The notes under the pieces were generated by a model, which did not search any database, was not told the DNA's origin, and saw only the letters and a program-made list of their open reading frames with translations. From Corynebacterium appendicis CIP 107643 (GTDB lineage Bacteria > Actinomycetota > Actinomycetes > Mycobacteriales > Mycobacteriaceae), in contig NZ_CP046976.1 in the NCBI RefSeq assembly GCF_030408415.1, forward strand, positions 1,612,001 through 1,676,000: a DNA stretch of 64,000 nt. The letters are read 5' to 3'. A program made the translations under genes and the position numbers. Positions 45,803 through 54,645 of this stretch are shown one piece after another. The first letter of the stretch is position 1. Each line of letters begins with the position of its first letter.

Positions 45803-46269
45803 ACTGCTGTGCCGGTCGCGCGGTCGTGCATGCCGCGACCGTTGGCGTCGACAATCGCTGCGGGGAAGATGAAGCCCGTCAAGATGGTGCGCACCGCTGC
45901 GCGCCAGAAGCCGACGGTCTCGCCAGGCTTATCGACGCGGGCGACGCCCATCCCCAGCACCGCCATTCCCGGCGTGCGGGCGAACAGCCAGCCGGTGATG
46001 ATCCCCATGATCCACCACAGGAAATAGGTCAGTGTTGCCGTTCCACCGAATGCGTCGGTGTTCATGACGATCAGGCCGGAGATGATCCAGCAGATTCCCC
46101 AGTCAATGAACACGCCCACCGCGCGCCGCATGACGGAGGCCATGGCGCCGGGACCGGACTCCGGCAATCCGAGGTTCTCCCCCGGCCAGCGCACGACCGC
46201 GTAGTCGTCGCCGCCTGCGGGCTGGGGCGAATGTTTTTCGGCGTTGCCGCCACGCTGCGCATTACCCAT
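45790..46269 (-). CDS. RDD-family membrane protein
   Basis: 159 residues from ATG 46269 (ATG 46275 and TTG 46278 are possible too). TATCCT eight bases before 46269 suggests a leaderless start. A hydrophilic N-terminal 55 residues is followed by RRAVGVFIDWGICW, with the R-D-D type signature (RRxxxxxxD), and three to four hydrophobic segments, ending in GRGMHDRATGTAVI. RDD proteins are small membrane proteins, some of them transporters or Na+/H+ antiporters; the function here is unknown. It is divergent from glnA. Confidence 0.85.
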   Translation of the reverse strand: MGNAQRGGNAEKHSPQPAGGDDYAVVRWPGENLGLPESGPGAMASVMRRAVGVFIDWGICWIISGLIVMNTDAFGGTATLTYFLWWIMGIITGWLFARTPGMAVLGMGVARVDKPGETVGFWRAAVRTILTGFIFPAAIVDANGRGMHDRATGTAVIRS

Positions 46270-46277
46270 GGTCATCA

Positions 46278-46283
46278 AGGATA
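46278..46283 (-). promoter_or_regulatory. Leaderless -10 box for the RDD gene
   Basis: TATCCT, eight bases before ATG 46269. Confidence 0.45.
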
Positions 46284-46393
46284 GAGCACGGTGTTTTCAT
46301 TCCGAATTCGCTCTTGAGTACACCGGCGGAGACATTCCTGTTGCATGTAACATCGGTTGAAGCACCCAATTTGCACTCAAGGAGTTATTCACC

Positions 46394-47830
46394 GTGGGCT
46401 TTGACAATATCCAGGACACAATGAAGTTCATCAAGGACGAAGAAGTCGAATTCGTTGACGTCCGCTTCACAGACGTTCCTGGCATCGAGCACCACTTCAG
46501 CATCCCAGCTTCCATGTTCGACGAGGACGCTGTCGAGGCAGGCCTGGCATTCGACGGTTCGTCGATCCGCGGCTTCACCACTGTCGACGAATCCGACATG
46601 ATCCTGATGCCGGATCTCGCCACCGCGCAGATCGACCCGTTCCGCAAGGCGAAGACCCTGAACGTGAAGTTCTTCGTCAACGATCCGTTCACCCACGAGG
46701 CGTTCTCCCGCGATCCGCGCAATATCGCGCTGAAGGCGGAAGAGTACCTCGGATCCACCGGCATCGCCGACACCTGCTTCTTCGGCGCTGAGGCGGAGTT
46801 CTACCTGTTCGATTCCGTTCGCTACTCCGCCGAGGCCCATAAGTCGTTCTACGAGGTCGACTCCGTCGAGGGTTGGTGGAACCGCGACCGCGAGCTGGAA
46901 AACGACGGCACCCCGAACCTGGGCAACAAGACTCGCATGCAGGGCGGCTACTTCCCGGTCCCGCCGTACGACCAGACCCTCGATGTCCGCGACGACATGG
47001 CCCTGAACCTGGCCAAGGCCGGATTCGACATTGAGCGCTTCCACCACGAGGTGGGTTCCGGCGGCCAGCAGGAGATCAACTATAAGTTCAACACCCTGCT
47101 GCACGCCGCGGACGACCTGCAGACTTTCAAGTACATCATCAAGAACACCGCCAAGAAGTGGGGCAAGACCGCGACGTTCATGCCAAAGCCGCTGGCTGGC
47201 GAGGCCGGCTCGGGCATGCACGCCCATCAGTCCCTGTGGAAGGACGGCGAGCCGCTGTTCTACGACGAGTCCGGCTACGGCGGCCTGTCCGATATCGCCC
47301 GCTTCTACATCGGCGGCATCCTGCACCACGCCGGCGCTGTCCTGGCGTTCACCAACCCGACGCTGAACTCCTACCACCGCCTGGTGCCGGGCTTCGAGGC
47401 CCCGATCAACCTCGTGTATTCGCAGCGCAACCGCTCCGCCACGATCCGTATCCCGATCACGGGCACCAATCCGAAGGCGAAGCGCATCGAGTTCCGCGCG
47501 CCGGACCCGTCGGGCAACCCGTATCTCGGTTTCGCCGCGATGATGATGGCTGGCCTGGACGGTGTGAAGAACCGCATCGAGCCGCACGAGCCGGTGGACA
47601 AGGACCTCTATGAGCTCCCGCCGGAGGAGGCCAAGTCCATCCCGCAGGCACCGACCTCGCTCGAGGCCGCCCTGGCTGCGCTGGAGGAGGACCACGACTT
47701 CCTCACCGAGGGCGATGTCTTCACCGACGACCTGATCGAGACCTATATCAAGCTCAAGCACGACAACGAGATCACCCCGTCGCGCATGGGCCCGACGCCG
47801 CTCGAGTACGAGCTGTACTTCGACGTCTAA
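46394..47830 (+). CDS. glnA: Glutamine synthetase type I
   Basis: 478 residues. Catalytic blocks are FDGSSIRGF, the metal-binding EAEFYLFD and [28 protein letters not shown] and RSATIRIPI. The adenylylation site is Tyr406 in [12 protein letters not shown], so activity can be turned down by GlnE, encoded at 56687-59749. It makes glutamine from glutamate, ammonia and ATP. Start GTG 46394 follows AAGGAG. A TAACAT with preceding TG, about 55 bases upstream, is a likely extended -10. I see no clear AmtR box. Confidence 0.97.
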   Translation: MGFDNIQDTMKFIKDEEVEFVDVRFTDVPGIEHHFSIPASMFDEDAVEAGLAFDGSSIRGFTTVDESDMILMPDLATAQIDPFRKAKTLNVKFFVNDPFTHEAFSRDPRNIALKAEEYLGSTGIADTCFFGAEAEFYLFDSVRYSAEAHKSFYEVDSVEGWWNRDRELENDGTPNLGNKTRMQGGYFPVPPYDQTLDVRDDMALNLAKAGFDIERFHHEVGSGGQQEINYKFNTLLHAADDLQTFKYIIKNTAKKWGKTATFMPKPLAGEAGSGMHAHQSLWKDGEPLFYDESGYGGLSDIARFYIGGILHHAGAVLAFTNPTLNSYHRLVPGFEAPINLVYSQRNRSATIRIPITGTNPKAKRIEFRAPDPSGNPYLGFAAMMMAGLDGVKNRIEPHEPVDKDLYELPPEEAKSIPQAPTSLEAALAALEEDHDFLTEGDVFTDDLIETYIKLKHDNEITPSRMGPTPLEYELYFDV

Positions 47831-47843
47831 AGCACAGTGATAT

Positions 47844-47885
47844 GCCTGGGGTCCGAGTTTCATCTCGCCCTAGGCGCTTGTTCTT
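47844..47885 (+). terminator. Terminator downstream of glnA
   Basis: GCCTGGGG and CCCTAGGC enclose CGAG-tttcat-CTCG, followed by GCTTGTTCTT. The 165-base gap to the next gene otherwise holds only its promoter. Confidence 0.75.
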
Positions 47886-47995
47886 CACGCCCGGTCACTG
47901 ACGCATGTTCTAGCCATTTTGAGTCGAAACAGGCGTGGTTCACCTTTCCGCATAGACTTTGGGATACAAGGTCGATACGGGTATAGGAGGTGACC

Positions 47996-48787
47996 ATGAA
48001 GGACCAAGACCCGTCAACCGAGACTCAGCACGCCCTCGAACTCAAGCTCAATGGCGAAATGGGCGCTATTGATGCCAAGACAGTTGTTGATGGACTCGAA
48101 CTTCTCAGAAAGTTGGTCGGGAGCTTCACTCCCGGGCGAGGCCCAGTCAAAATGGCATCCCTCCGCTCCGGAAGCGCGGTGACTGGCGTTGTGGCCACAC
48201 CTGAAGTGGAAACAACGATTCTGCGCGCCATAGATTCGATTCGTGATCACAAGGAAATGCCTTCTAACTGGTCATCTAAGCAGGCGACCCTATTGCAGGA
48301 CTTGGCGAAGCTATCTAACCGCAGCGGCGTTGACTCAACTGAGCTCTCGGGCAGTTCCAGTCTGCGCGTCACGCAACTCGATTCCGCTCTGCTTGCGTCC
48401 ATCCAGGAGGCGATGAAGAAGACTCCCATTTCGATCGGCTCTGTGGTCGGGACACTCTACAGTTACCAAGTCAGCGCTAAAGGGCTTAGCGCGAAAATGC
48501 GTGACTCACTCACCAACGAAGACGTGAGAGTACTTTTCGATGAAGACCTCGACGAAGCAATCCGCAGCAACCTTCGAGGGCTAGTCGAAGTGTCGGGCGT
48601 ATTGAAAAGGCACCCTGAAACCAATGCGCCCGAGGAGATAAGCGCTAAGAGTGTTGAGGCACTGCCAATCAAGACGGTTCCTGTTTCGGGGCGCGGTATT
48701 TGGCGGCGATTGAAAGAAGAAGGAACGACAGCACAGGACATGATGCGTGCGCTCCGCTCCGAAGGAACCAACGCCCATGGATCGTAA
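47996..48787 (+). CDS. Unknown protein, first gene of a PIN-domain cassette (possible antitoxin)
   Basis: 263 residues from ATG 47996, chosen because AGGAGG stands five bases before it and too close to GTG 47990. I do not recognise a named family. Three parts can be seen: an N-terminal region ELKLNGEMGAIDAKTVVDGL; a middle region with strand-like IGSVVGTLYSYQVS, VRVLFDEDLDE and LVEVSGVLKRHPET that looks like an OB-type small barrel; and a basic helical tail GIWRRLKEEGTTAQDMMRAL. Codon use is visibly less GC-rich than neighbours. Its stop overlaps the start of the PIN gene by 11 bases, so the two are coupled. A DNA- or RNA-binding antitoxin is the best guess, unproven. Confidence 0.75.
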   Translation: MKDQDPSTETQHALELKLNGEMGAIDAKTVVDGLELLRKLVGSFTPGRGPVKMASLRSGSAVTGVVATPEVETTILRAIDSIRDHKEMPSNWSSKQATLLQDLAKLSNRSGVDSTELSGSSSLRVTQLDSALLASIQEAMKKTPISIGSVVGTLYSYQVSAKGLSAKMRDSLTNEDVRVLFDEDLDEAIRSNLRGLVEVSGVLKRHPETNAPEEISAKSVEALPIKTVPVSGRGIWRRLKEEGTTAQDMMRALRSEGTNAHGS

Positions 48788-49304
48788 GGAAGAACCAGTC
48801 CGCGTTGCCGTGGATTCGAATCTCTTTATCAGCTTGTTTCTGGACGAAGATGAGAACCTCAACGACCGCACCGAAGCGGTGTTGGGTTACGACGGATTCG
48901 ATGTGGTTCTATCCACGTTGGTTGGCATCGAAGGCGTCGGAGCCGTCGGAATGCGCAAAGGAGCCAGCATTGGCCCTATCGATAACGAAGAAATCCAAGC
49001 CGCCCGCAGATTCTTCGATAATGCGGACGTTTTATGGATGGAAGTCAACCGCAAAGTCATGCTTCGCGCCCGTGATTACTCCACACAGTTTGTGATCAAA
49101 CCGCCAGACGCCACTGTTCTTGCTTGTGCGGTCGAATCTGGCTGCGAGTATTTATTTACGAATGACGTCGGCCTCATAAAACACTCTGACTCGATCCCTG
49201 GAATTGAGATATGTCCTCCTCCGCCGCTCACGTTCTTCCCAGGTGAAGAGAAGGGATTCGTTCTTCCAGATCAACCGGGTGGCGAAGCTGAATTGCCTGA
49301 TTGA
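48777..49304 (+). CDS. PIN-domain ribonuclease (VapC-like toxin candidate)
   Basis: 175 residues. The acidic tetrad of PIN nucleases is complete: D13 in AVDSNLFISL, E52 in GIEGVGAV, D111 in PPDATVLACA and D130 in LFTNDVGLI. PIN domains cleave RNA with Mg2+; in VapC toxins the target is tRNA or rRNA. The C-terminal 35 residues (PPPPLTFFPGEEKG to ELPD) extend beyond the domain and are proline-rich. It starts at ATG 48777 inside the previous gene. Composition is lower in GC than the backbone, suggesting horizontal transfer. The partner is unlike the short VapB proteins, so the pair may not be a classical VapBC system. Confidence 0.88.
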   Translation: MDRKEEPVRVAVDSNLFISLFLDEDENLNDRTEAVLGYDGFDVVLSTLVGIEGVGAVGMRKGASIGPIDNEEIQAARRFFDNADVLWMEVNRKVMLRARDYSTQFVIKPPDATVLACAVESGCEYLFTNDVGLIKHSDSIPGIEICPPPPLTFFPGEEKGFVLPDQPGGEAELPD

Positions 49305-49402
49305 GGCTTTCGAAAAGGCTTCAGGAGCTAATTACAGGTTTGACGCATATCGGCGACGGAGCATCATCTGTCCATTCCCCGGAGTGTTTCAGCTACCGCG
49401 CG

Positions 49403-49446
49403 CCCCACGGCTTTCCTTCCCCGGAGAGGTCGTGGGGTTTTATATT
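49403..49446 (+). terminator. Terminator closing the PIN cassette
   Basis: CCCCACGGCTTTCC pairs with GGAGAGGTCGTGGGG (one bulge), followed by TTTTATATTT. The 177-base gap 49305-49481 holds this and the next promoter. Confidence 0.88.
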
Positions 49447-49468
49447 TCGCACAATCAGCGTAGATGAT

Positions 49469-49474
49469 TACCAT
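49469..49474 (+). promoter_or_regulatory. Leaderless -10 box for the TDT transporter gene
   Basis: TACCAT lies seven bases before GTG 49482, with no ribosome site. Confidence 0.6.
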
Positions 49475-49481
49475 CAGCTGA

Positions 49482-50423
49482 GTGACTGATAAGTTCCGCC
49501 AACTGCCTCCGCCCGGCCCCGCTTGGGGCGGCAGCCTCATGGGCACGTCGATCGTCGCGCGTCTGCTCGTCGAAAAGCAGATGATGTTCGGCGCGAGCGT
49601 CTTTAGCGCGATCGCCTGCGTGATCCTCGTGGTGCTCGTGTACGGTTTCGCGCGTTACCGCCACCCGAGCTTCGAGCGCACCACCATGGCGGAATGGTCG
49701 ATGTTCTTCATCGGCATCTTGGCACTTGGCGCCGCGCTCTCCGGCGTCACGGGCGAGGGCGTGTACCGCCTCATTGGCTTCTGGATCGGTGCGCCCGTCA
49801 CGGTAGTCACGTGGGCAATCCAGCTCACACGTTTCGACGGCACGCCCCGCTTCACCTGGGGACTGCCTCTCGTCGGGCCGATGATTTCGGCGTCAGTGGC
49901 GGGCTGGCTCGCCCGCGATTACGGCGAGATCTACCACATCATGGGCACGGTCTTTTTCGCCATGTCGATCCTGACCGCGGTGCCAGTGTTCATCCGTGTC
50001 TATTGGGCGGCGTGGCACCGGAAAGTGGACCTGCGCGGACCGAATTCAGCGACCGCGTGGGTTCCACTCGGCGTTGTCGGCCAGTCCACGACGGCAATGC
50101 AGATCCTCTACCCCGGTCCGGTCTCGATCTTCTACGGCCTGATCGCGCTCGGCATCGCCATTCCGCTGGCGCTGTTCGCGATGTTCACCTTCTACCCCAA
50201 TGTCGTGCGTTGGGTCGAATACTCCCCGGCGTGGTGGTCGTGCACCTTCCCACCGGGAACAATCAGCATGGGTGGCCACCAGCTGGCCCTCGTCAACGGA
50301 TCGGAGTGGCTCGATGTTGTCGCGCTGAGTATCCCGCTTCTCCTCATCATCCACTGGTCGCTGTGCTCGGGACGCTTTTTGAGCTGGGTGGCAGAAGGAC
50401 GCCCCAACAAGTCGGAGGTATAA
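49482..50423 (+). CDS. TDT (TehA/Mae1-like) family membrane transporter
   Basis: 313 residues with nine to ten hydrophobic segments. Blocks typical of the tellurite-resistance/dicarboxylate transporter (TDT, SLAC1-like) family are visible: LMGTSIVARLL near the N-terminus, a central TFYPNVVRW and the C-terminal WWSCTFPPGTISMGGHQLA. TDT members move C4-dicarboxylates, sulfite or tellurite-related anions across the inner membrane; the substrate here is unknown. GTG 49482 is supported by a leaderless -10. The next gene follows after 79 bases on the same strand. Confidence 0.8.
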   Translation: MTDKFRQLPPPGPAWGGSLMGTSIVARLLVEKQMMFGASVFSAIACVILVVLVYGFARYRHPSFERTTMAEWSMFFIGILALGAALSGVTGEGVYRLIGFWIGAPVTVVTWAIQLTRFDGTPRFTWGLPLVGPMISASVAGWLARDYGEIYHIMGTVFFAMSILTAVPVFIRVYWAAWHRKVDLRGPNSATAWVPLGVVGQSTTAMQILYPGPVSIFYGLIALGIAIPLALFAMFTFYPNVVRWVEYSPAWWSCTFPPGTISMGGHQLALVNGSEWLDVVALSIPLLLIIHWSLCSGRFLSWVAEGRPNKSEV

Positions 50424-50502
50424 GCCGGTTCCCCCGTTTCCCGGCGAACACGCCTGAGCACATATATATTGGGGCCGTCCGTACAACTGCTCGAAGAAGG
50501 CG

Positions 50503-51417
50503 ATGATGACACTTCCGAACACGCCAGGCCCGAACGGCAATCACGGCAACCACGGCACCCCCGGCCCGAGCAGCCCCCACCAACAGTGGGGCAACCAGCC
50601 GCACGGACCCGGCGGCCAGCATCCTGCTGGCTCCACCGCCGCGTCGACAAGCTCTTTCTCGATGCCAGGGTGGCCGACGTTCGCGTCGATCGGCTTGTTC
50701 CTCCTCACGCTGATCAGCAGTTTTCTTCCCATCCTGAAGATCAAGACGGATCTGGACGCGCAGCGCGCCCAGATCGAGGAAACACTCGGGGATTCCGCCG
50801 GAGATTACGGCATCGACGTCGAGGACTTCGTGCTCGACTTCTCGGCCTCCATCAACTGGTGGGCCCAGGTCAAGTTCGACGGCAGCAAACTCGGCGAAAT
50901 GACTCAAGAGGCTGAGGAAGAGATCGTCGGCGCGGCCGACCTTAACGCTGACCAGGTCCTGCTCATCGCGCTGACCTCGATGGTGCTCATCGCGTACCTC
51001 GCCTCCATCGTCCTGGGCTTCTTCAAGCAGGAGCGTTTCAGCGCCATTGTCGGCCTCGTTGCCGCTGCGCTCCAGGTGATCGCGATCGTCATTGCCGTGG
51101 TCAATTACGCACGCGCCAACGGCGACGAAGAGATCAATGAGGTCGCGCCGACCAGCCTTGGCAGCGGCTTTTGGATCTGGCTGCTGCTTGCCATCGCCGC
51201 CATCGCGGTCTTCGTCTACGCCCTGATCAACAGCATGTCCAACAAGTCGGCCAAGGCACCGGCCTTCGCCGGTCCCGGACGGCCCGGCCAGCCGGGACAG
51301 CCGCAGGGCTTCCAGCAGAACCAGCAGTTCCCGCCGCAGGGCCAGCAGGGTCCGGGGTTCAACCCTGGCCAGCAGGGACCGGGCGGCGGCAACCCGTACC
51401 AGCAGTACGGCCGCTAA
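50503..51417 (+). CDS. Membrane protein with low-complexity ends, unknown function
   Basis: 304 residues. The N-terminal 50 residues are rich in P, G, N and H (NGNHGNHGTPGPSS) and the C-terminal 60 residues in G, P and Q, both probably disordered on the same side. A single hydrophobic helix at about 62-82 is followed by an acidic domain of about 60 residues and three further helices at about 148-230. The acidic loop (FDGSKLGEMTQEAEEEIVG) faces the other side. No family is recognised. AAGAAGG precedes ATG 50503. Confidence 0.75.
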   Translation: MMTLPNTPGPNGNHGNHGTPGPSSPHQQWGNQPHGPGGQHPAGSTAASTSSFSMPGWPTFASIGLFLLTLISSFLPILKIKTDLDAQRAQIEETLGDSAGDYGIDVEDFVLDFSASINWWAQVKFDGSKLGEMTQEAEEEIVGAADLNADQVLLIALTSMVLIAYLASIVLGFFKQERFSAIVGLVAAALQVIAIVIAVVNYARANGDEEINEVAPTSLGSGFWIWLLLAIAAIAVFVYALINSMSNKSAKAPAFAGPGRPGQPGQPQGFQQNQQFPPQGQQGPGFNPGQQGPGGGNPYQQYGR

Positions 51418-51446
51418 ATAGCGCCCCACCACCCGACGGCGATTGC

Positions 51447-52079
51447 TTACGTGCTGATCACGCGCCGCACATTGACGTCGACCTCGTAGCCGGCGACGAG
51501 GCCGCGCGACCCGTACTGCCACATCACGGGAGGTTGCTTTCCAACGCTCCCCGGCCACTGGCGGCCGTCGAGAAGTTCCCGCGGCGGCCCGGCGCGATCC
51601 GCGCCGTACTCGGCGGCCCATACAGCGCCGAATTCGGCGGTCGCGGCGCCGAACATCCGCCAGCGCCAATAGCGCGGGTAGGTGTAGATCCCGGCCACGG
51701 TCACCCCGCGCGCGGCGAATTCGTCGCGCGCCTGGCGCACATGGTCCACGCGCAGACCGGCGGGAGTTTCGCAGTCGATCCAGACTGGATACACCCGCGG
51801 CCCCATCACCGCACAGGAGGCCTCGACCTGCTCAGCGACGGTGGTTCCCTCGGACGGGTTGCGCAGGTAGTGGTAGGCCTCGACGGGCAATCCGGCGCGG
51901 CGGGCATCGTCGACATGCGATGCGTACGTCCGGTCGCGGTAGGTGCCGTCGGTGGTGCGCACGACGACGAACTGGATGCCCTCGGCAGCCGCCTGCACCA
52001 GGCTCAGCCCGTCCTGGTGCTCGCTGACGTCGATGCCGATCTGGATTCCGGGGGCATCAGGCGTGGCAGGATCCGTCAT
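51447..52079 (-). CDS. GH25-like (lysozyme-type) glycoside hydrolase domain protein
   Basis: 210 residues. GIDVSEHQDGLSL at about 15-27 is the start motif of GH25 lysozyme folds; VVVRTTDGTYRDRTYASHV, AYHYLR and PVWIDCE with the acidic catalytic pair follow in the correct order. Such domains cut the N-acetylmuramic acid to N-acetylglucosamine bond of peptidoglycan or related glycans. No signal peptide or membrane helix is visible from ATG 52079, and no upstream in-frame extension gives one, so it is either cytosolic, released otherwise, or not a lysozyme. It follows the Nudix gene by six bases on the same strand. Confidence 0.8.
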   Translation of the reverse strand: MTDPATPDAPGIQIGIDVSEHQDGLSLVQAAAEGIQFVVVRTTDGTYRDRTYASHVDDARRAGLPVEAYHYLRNPSEGTTVAEQVEASCAVMGPRVYPVWIDCETPAGLRVDHVRQARDEFAARGVTVAGIYTYPRYWRWRMFGAATAEFGAVWAAEYGADRAGPPRELLDGRQWPGSVGKQPPVMWQYGSRGLVAGYEVDVNVRRVIST

Positions 52080-52085
52080 TGATTC

Positions 52086-52610
52086 CTAGCGCTTGGAAAA
52101 GCCCATGCGCGGCGTGAATGCCGCCGGGTGCTTGCGTTGGGCGACGGCATCGGCGATGACTAGGCGCCACTTCGGGTCGGTCACAGGCATCTGGGCGATG
52201 GAGAACCAGCCGGTCTCGGTGTTCTCGTCGTCGCCGACTTTCGGCTCGGCGGCGGGGTTGTCGGCCTCGAGGCGGATGGCCACGGACATGTAGGTGGCGT
52301 TGTCGCCGTTGGCGTGCACGACCGGACCGACGGCACCGACGCCGAGCAGAGCAGCGGCAGATGCCGCAATGCCGGTCTCTTCTTCCACTTCGCGCACGGC
52401 TGCGTGGTGCGGTTCCTCGCCGGGGTCGCAGATCCCCGTCACGGGCGTCCACGCACCGTTGTCGGAGCGCTTGACAAGGAGCACGTCGGGCACCGCCCAC
52501 GGGGAGTCGTCGGTGGAATCGCGCAGCACCACGGCGGTGACCGCGGGAATCCACATCAGGTCCGTGCCGATCTTCTTCCGCGTCTCCACGATGAATTCGG
52601 GGATGGGCAT
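52086..52610 (-). CDS. Nudix hydrolase
   Basis: 174 residues from ATG 52610, with AAAGG nine bases upstream; the longer frame to 52853 is antisense to the next gene. The Nudix box is complete at about 63-85: GICDPGEEPHHAAVREVEEETGI. The insertion WTPVTG before it and the later DNATYMSVAIRL fit MutT/NUDIX pyrophosphohydrolases that clean nucleoside di- or triphosphates or nucleotide sugars. Specificity is not visible. It is first of a two-gene unit with the GH25-like gene, divergent from the gene at 52714. Confidence 0.92.
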   Translation of the reverse strand: MPIPEFIVETRKKIGTDLMWIPAVTAVVLRDSTDDSPWAVPDVLLVKRSDNGAWTPVTGICDPGEEPHHAAVREVEEETGIAASAAALLGVGAVGPVVHANGDNATYMSVAIRLEADNPAAEPKVGDDENTETGWFSIAQMPVTDPKWRLVIADAVAQRKHPAAFTPRMGFSKR

Positions 52611-52713
52611 GTGTGCGCACCTTTCTGTCCGGAAGATTCGAGCGAGTTCGCCGTCCAAGTCTACGTCCCGCGTCCCCGCGCGGGAGGGCGGGTGAACTAA
52701 CATCATGTGCATT

Positions 52714-53532
52714 ATGAGCACGCAGGGCACACCACCATCACGCACGCAGGACAGCGCCAGGGACGTGCCCCGCCGCGTGCCAGCGGGCGCGTTCATCGTC
52801 GGTTTCGGGGCCCTGGTTCTCGTGTGCGTCGTGCTCACGGTCGGGCTGTTCAATTACGAGTCGTCGGCGCAGGAGCGCGCATCAAGCACGGCCACCAGCA
52901 CAGCGTCGAGCACGTCAAGCACGCAGGACACCCCGACGGTGACCACGGTGACGGGCCCGGACGGGCAGACGAGTGTCTCGCGCCCGCCGAAGCCGACACC
53001 GCCGGAGACGAGCGAGGAGCAGGTGCGGTCGTCGATACGCGCGCACTACATCGAGAACGCGGAAACAGCCCGCACGTACACGGGCGTCGCGGTAACAGGC
53101 GACATCACGGAGACCGCGCTGAACGACATGCCGGAATTCACAGGGCACGTCAGCCGCCTGCTCGAGCAGAATTGCGTGGATTCGATGGCGCTGACCACAC
53201 CCGATAATGTGCGCGTGACCTTCAACGGCTTCTGCTACTCCACGATGCCGGGCGAGACGTTCGAGCGCATGTTGGAGGTGGCGCTTGACGGCGAGGCGGA
53301 TTCGATCGATTTCGCGCACAACCCGTCGTACGGCGGCAACAACTACGTGTCGATGACGTGGTACGTCGACGATGAGGAGCAGGCCGCGCGCGTCCACGAG
53401 ACGTGGCACGAGGTGCGCCGCCCGCGCGCGGTGGAGGAGGTCCGTTTTTCCACCTACTCGCCCGAGGCGGTTCACCGCCTGGTCAAAGCGCGCGGCCGGG
53501 CCGACGCATGGACGGAAGACGAACGGTTCTAA
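52714..53532 (+). CDS. Anchored extracytoplasmic protein of unknown function
   Basis: 272 residues from ATG 52714; ATG 52705 is an alternative, but TAACAT at 52698-52703 fits a very short leader for the internal start. One membrane helix at about 26-48 is followed by a Ser/Thr-rich linker (STATSTASSTSST), a proline-rich stretch and a domain of 170 residues with two cysteines (NCVDSM and GFCYST) that may form a disulfide outside. The C-terminal region has EEQAARVHETWHEVRRP. No family is recognised. It is convergent with the serine protease gene, 30 bases apart. Confidence 0.78.
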   Translation: MSTQGTPPSRTQDSARDVPRRVPAGAFIVGFGALVLVCVVLTVGLFNYESSAQERASSTATSTASSTSSTQDTPTVTTVTGPDGQTSVSRPPKPTPPETSEEQVRSSIRAHYIENAETARTYTGVAVTGDITETALNDMPEFTGHVSRLLEQNCVDSMALTTPDNVRVTFNGFCYSTMPGETFERMLEVALDGEADSIDFAHNPSYGGNNYVSMTWYVDDEEQAARVHETWHEVRRPRAVEEVRFSTYSPEAVHRLVKARGRADAWTEDERF

Positions 53533-53562
53533 GCATTCGCTTATCGACGTCTCCCCTGCCGC

Positions 53563-54645
53563 CTACCAGGTCTGCTCCACCCAGTCGACGCCGGGGACGA
53601 CTCGGTCGATGACTTCCTTGACCTGGTTGTAGTTGGAATACGACATCATCTTGGTGTCGGCGCCTTCTGCGTCGCACGGCTCGCCCGCGCGGCCGGCTTC
53701 CGTACCGGAGACGACGCCGATGATGCTGGCGCGCCCGCCGATGAGGTAGAACACCGGCCCGCCGGAATCGCCCGGCAGCGCGCACACGTGGGCGATATCG
53801 CCGTAGGTTTCCCGCTCGGTCTCGGCATCGGTGCGGATGATCTGGCTGCGTCCGGACGCCTCGAACTGGCCGCAGGTGAATCCGGTGGTGGCGCCGGTCT
53901 TGCAGATCTCCTCCCCGGCGGGAATGTCCCCGGGGTACAGCGCCGTCTCGATCGGCTTGCCCACCAGGTCCATGTAGCGGTCGGGGTCGGTGATTTCGAT
54001 GATGCCGACGTCGATGTCCCCGGTCTCCCCCACATCCTCGCTGAAAAGGCCCGAGTAGATGTAGTGGCCGACCTCCACCGAGTAGTCCTGGGCAGTCTGC
54101 GCGTACGTCGGCCACACCAGGTCGCCTTCGTTGCCGCAGTGGCCGGCCGTGACAGCGTAATTGCGCCCGTCGGGTCCGCTGAAACTGAAGGCCACGGTGC
54201 ACGACTGCGCCGTGAACTGCTCGCCCGGCTGCGGGTAGTGGTCCGTCGCCTGGATCTTCGTGCCCGGCGCCCACAGCGCGAATGCGGGCGAGGAGACCTG
54301 CACGCCCATCGGCGGTTGTTCCGCTGGCTGCTCCGGATTCTCGCCGTTCTCTCCGTCGCCCTGCTGTTCGCCGGGGCGCTGGACGTGCTCGCGCCCCTGG
54401 CGCTCTTCCGCCGTCGGTGTCGGGTCCTGCGCCGTGGTCACTCCCAGCCACGCCACGGAGGCGACCATGAATGTGGCGATCACGACCAGAGCCGCCCACA
54501 ACCCCAACCCCGCCGAGGAATCGCGCTGCTGCACGTGCTGGTGCGCCTGCGGCTGCGGCGTGCGGCCCGCTTCGTAATACGGGTACGAAACATCGGCGGG
54601 CTGTGCGGCGTGTTTAGGAGTTCTGCTCTCCGGCATCTGCGTCAT
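53563..54645 (-). CDS. Membrane-anchored trypsin-like (S1) serine protease
   Basis: 360 residues. A cytosolic N-terminus of 48 residues is followed by one helix at about 49-70, a Q/E/P-rich linker and a chymotrypsin-fold domain. Catalytic residues: His in TAGHC, Asp in GDIDVGIIE and Ser in LPGDSGGPVFY; four or more cysteines suggest disulfides outside the cell. Streptogrisin-like bacterial S1 proteases are the nearest type; the substrate is unknown. ATG 54645 lies inside the 3' end of a 55-residue gene (32-base overlap), so the two are probably coupled and read from thrC. Confidence 0.9.
   Translation of the reverse strand: MTQMPESRTPKHAAQPADVSYPYYEAGRTPQPQAHQHVQQRDSSAGLGLWAALVVIATFMVASVAWLGVTTAQDPTPTAEERQGREHVQRPGEQQGDGENGENPEQPAEQPPMGVQVSSPAFALWAPGTKIQATDHYPQPGEQFTAQSCTVAFSFSGPDGRNYAVTAGHCGNEGDLVWPTYAQTAQDYSVEVGHYIYSGLFSEDVGETGDIDVGIIEITDPDRYMDLVGKPIETALYPGDIPAGEEICKTGATTGFTCGQFEASGRSQIIRTDAETERETYGDIAHVCALPGDSGGPVFYLIGGRASIIGVVSGTEAGRAGEPCDAEGADTKMMSYSNYNQVKEVIDRVVPGVDWVEQTW

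Noticed and set aside
46279..46393. AmtR nitrogen-control site before glnA
   Set aside because: No segment matches the CTATAGAAnnATAG-type motif convincingly.
49301..49489. A 62-residue frame after the PIN gene
   Set aside because: It spans the terminator hairpin and the promoter of the next gene.
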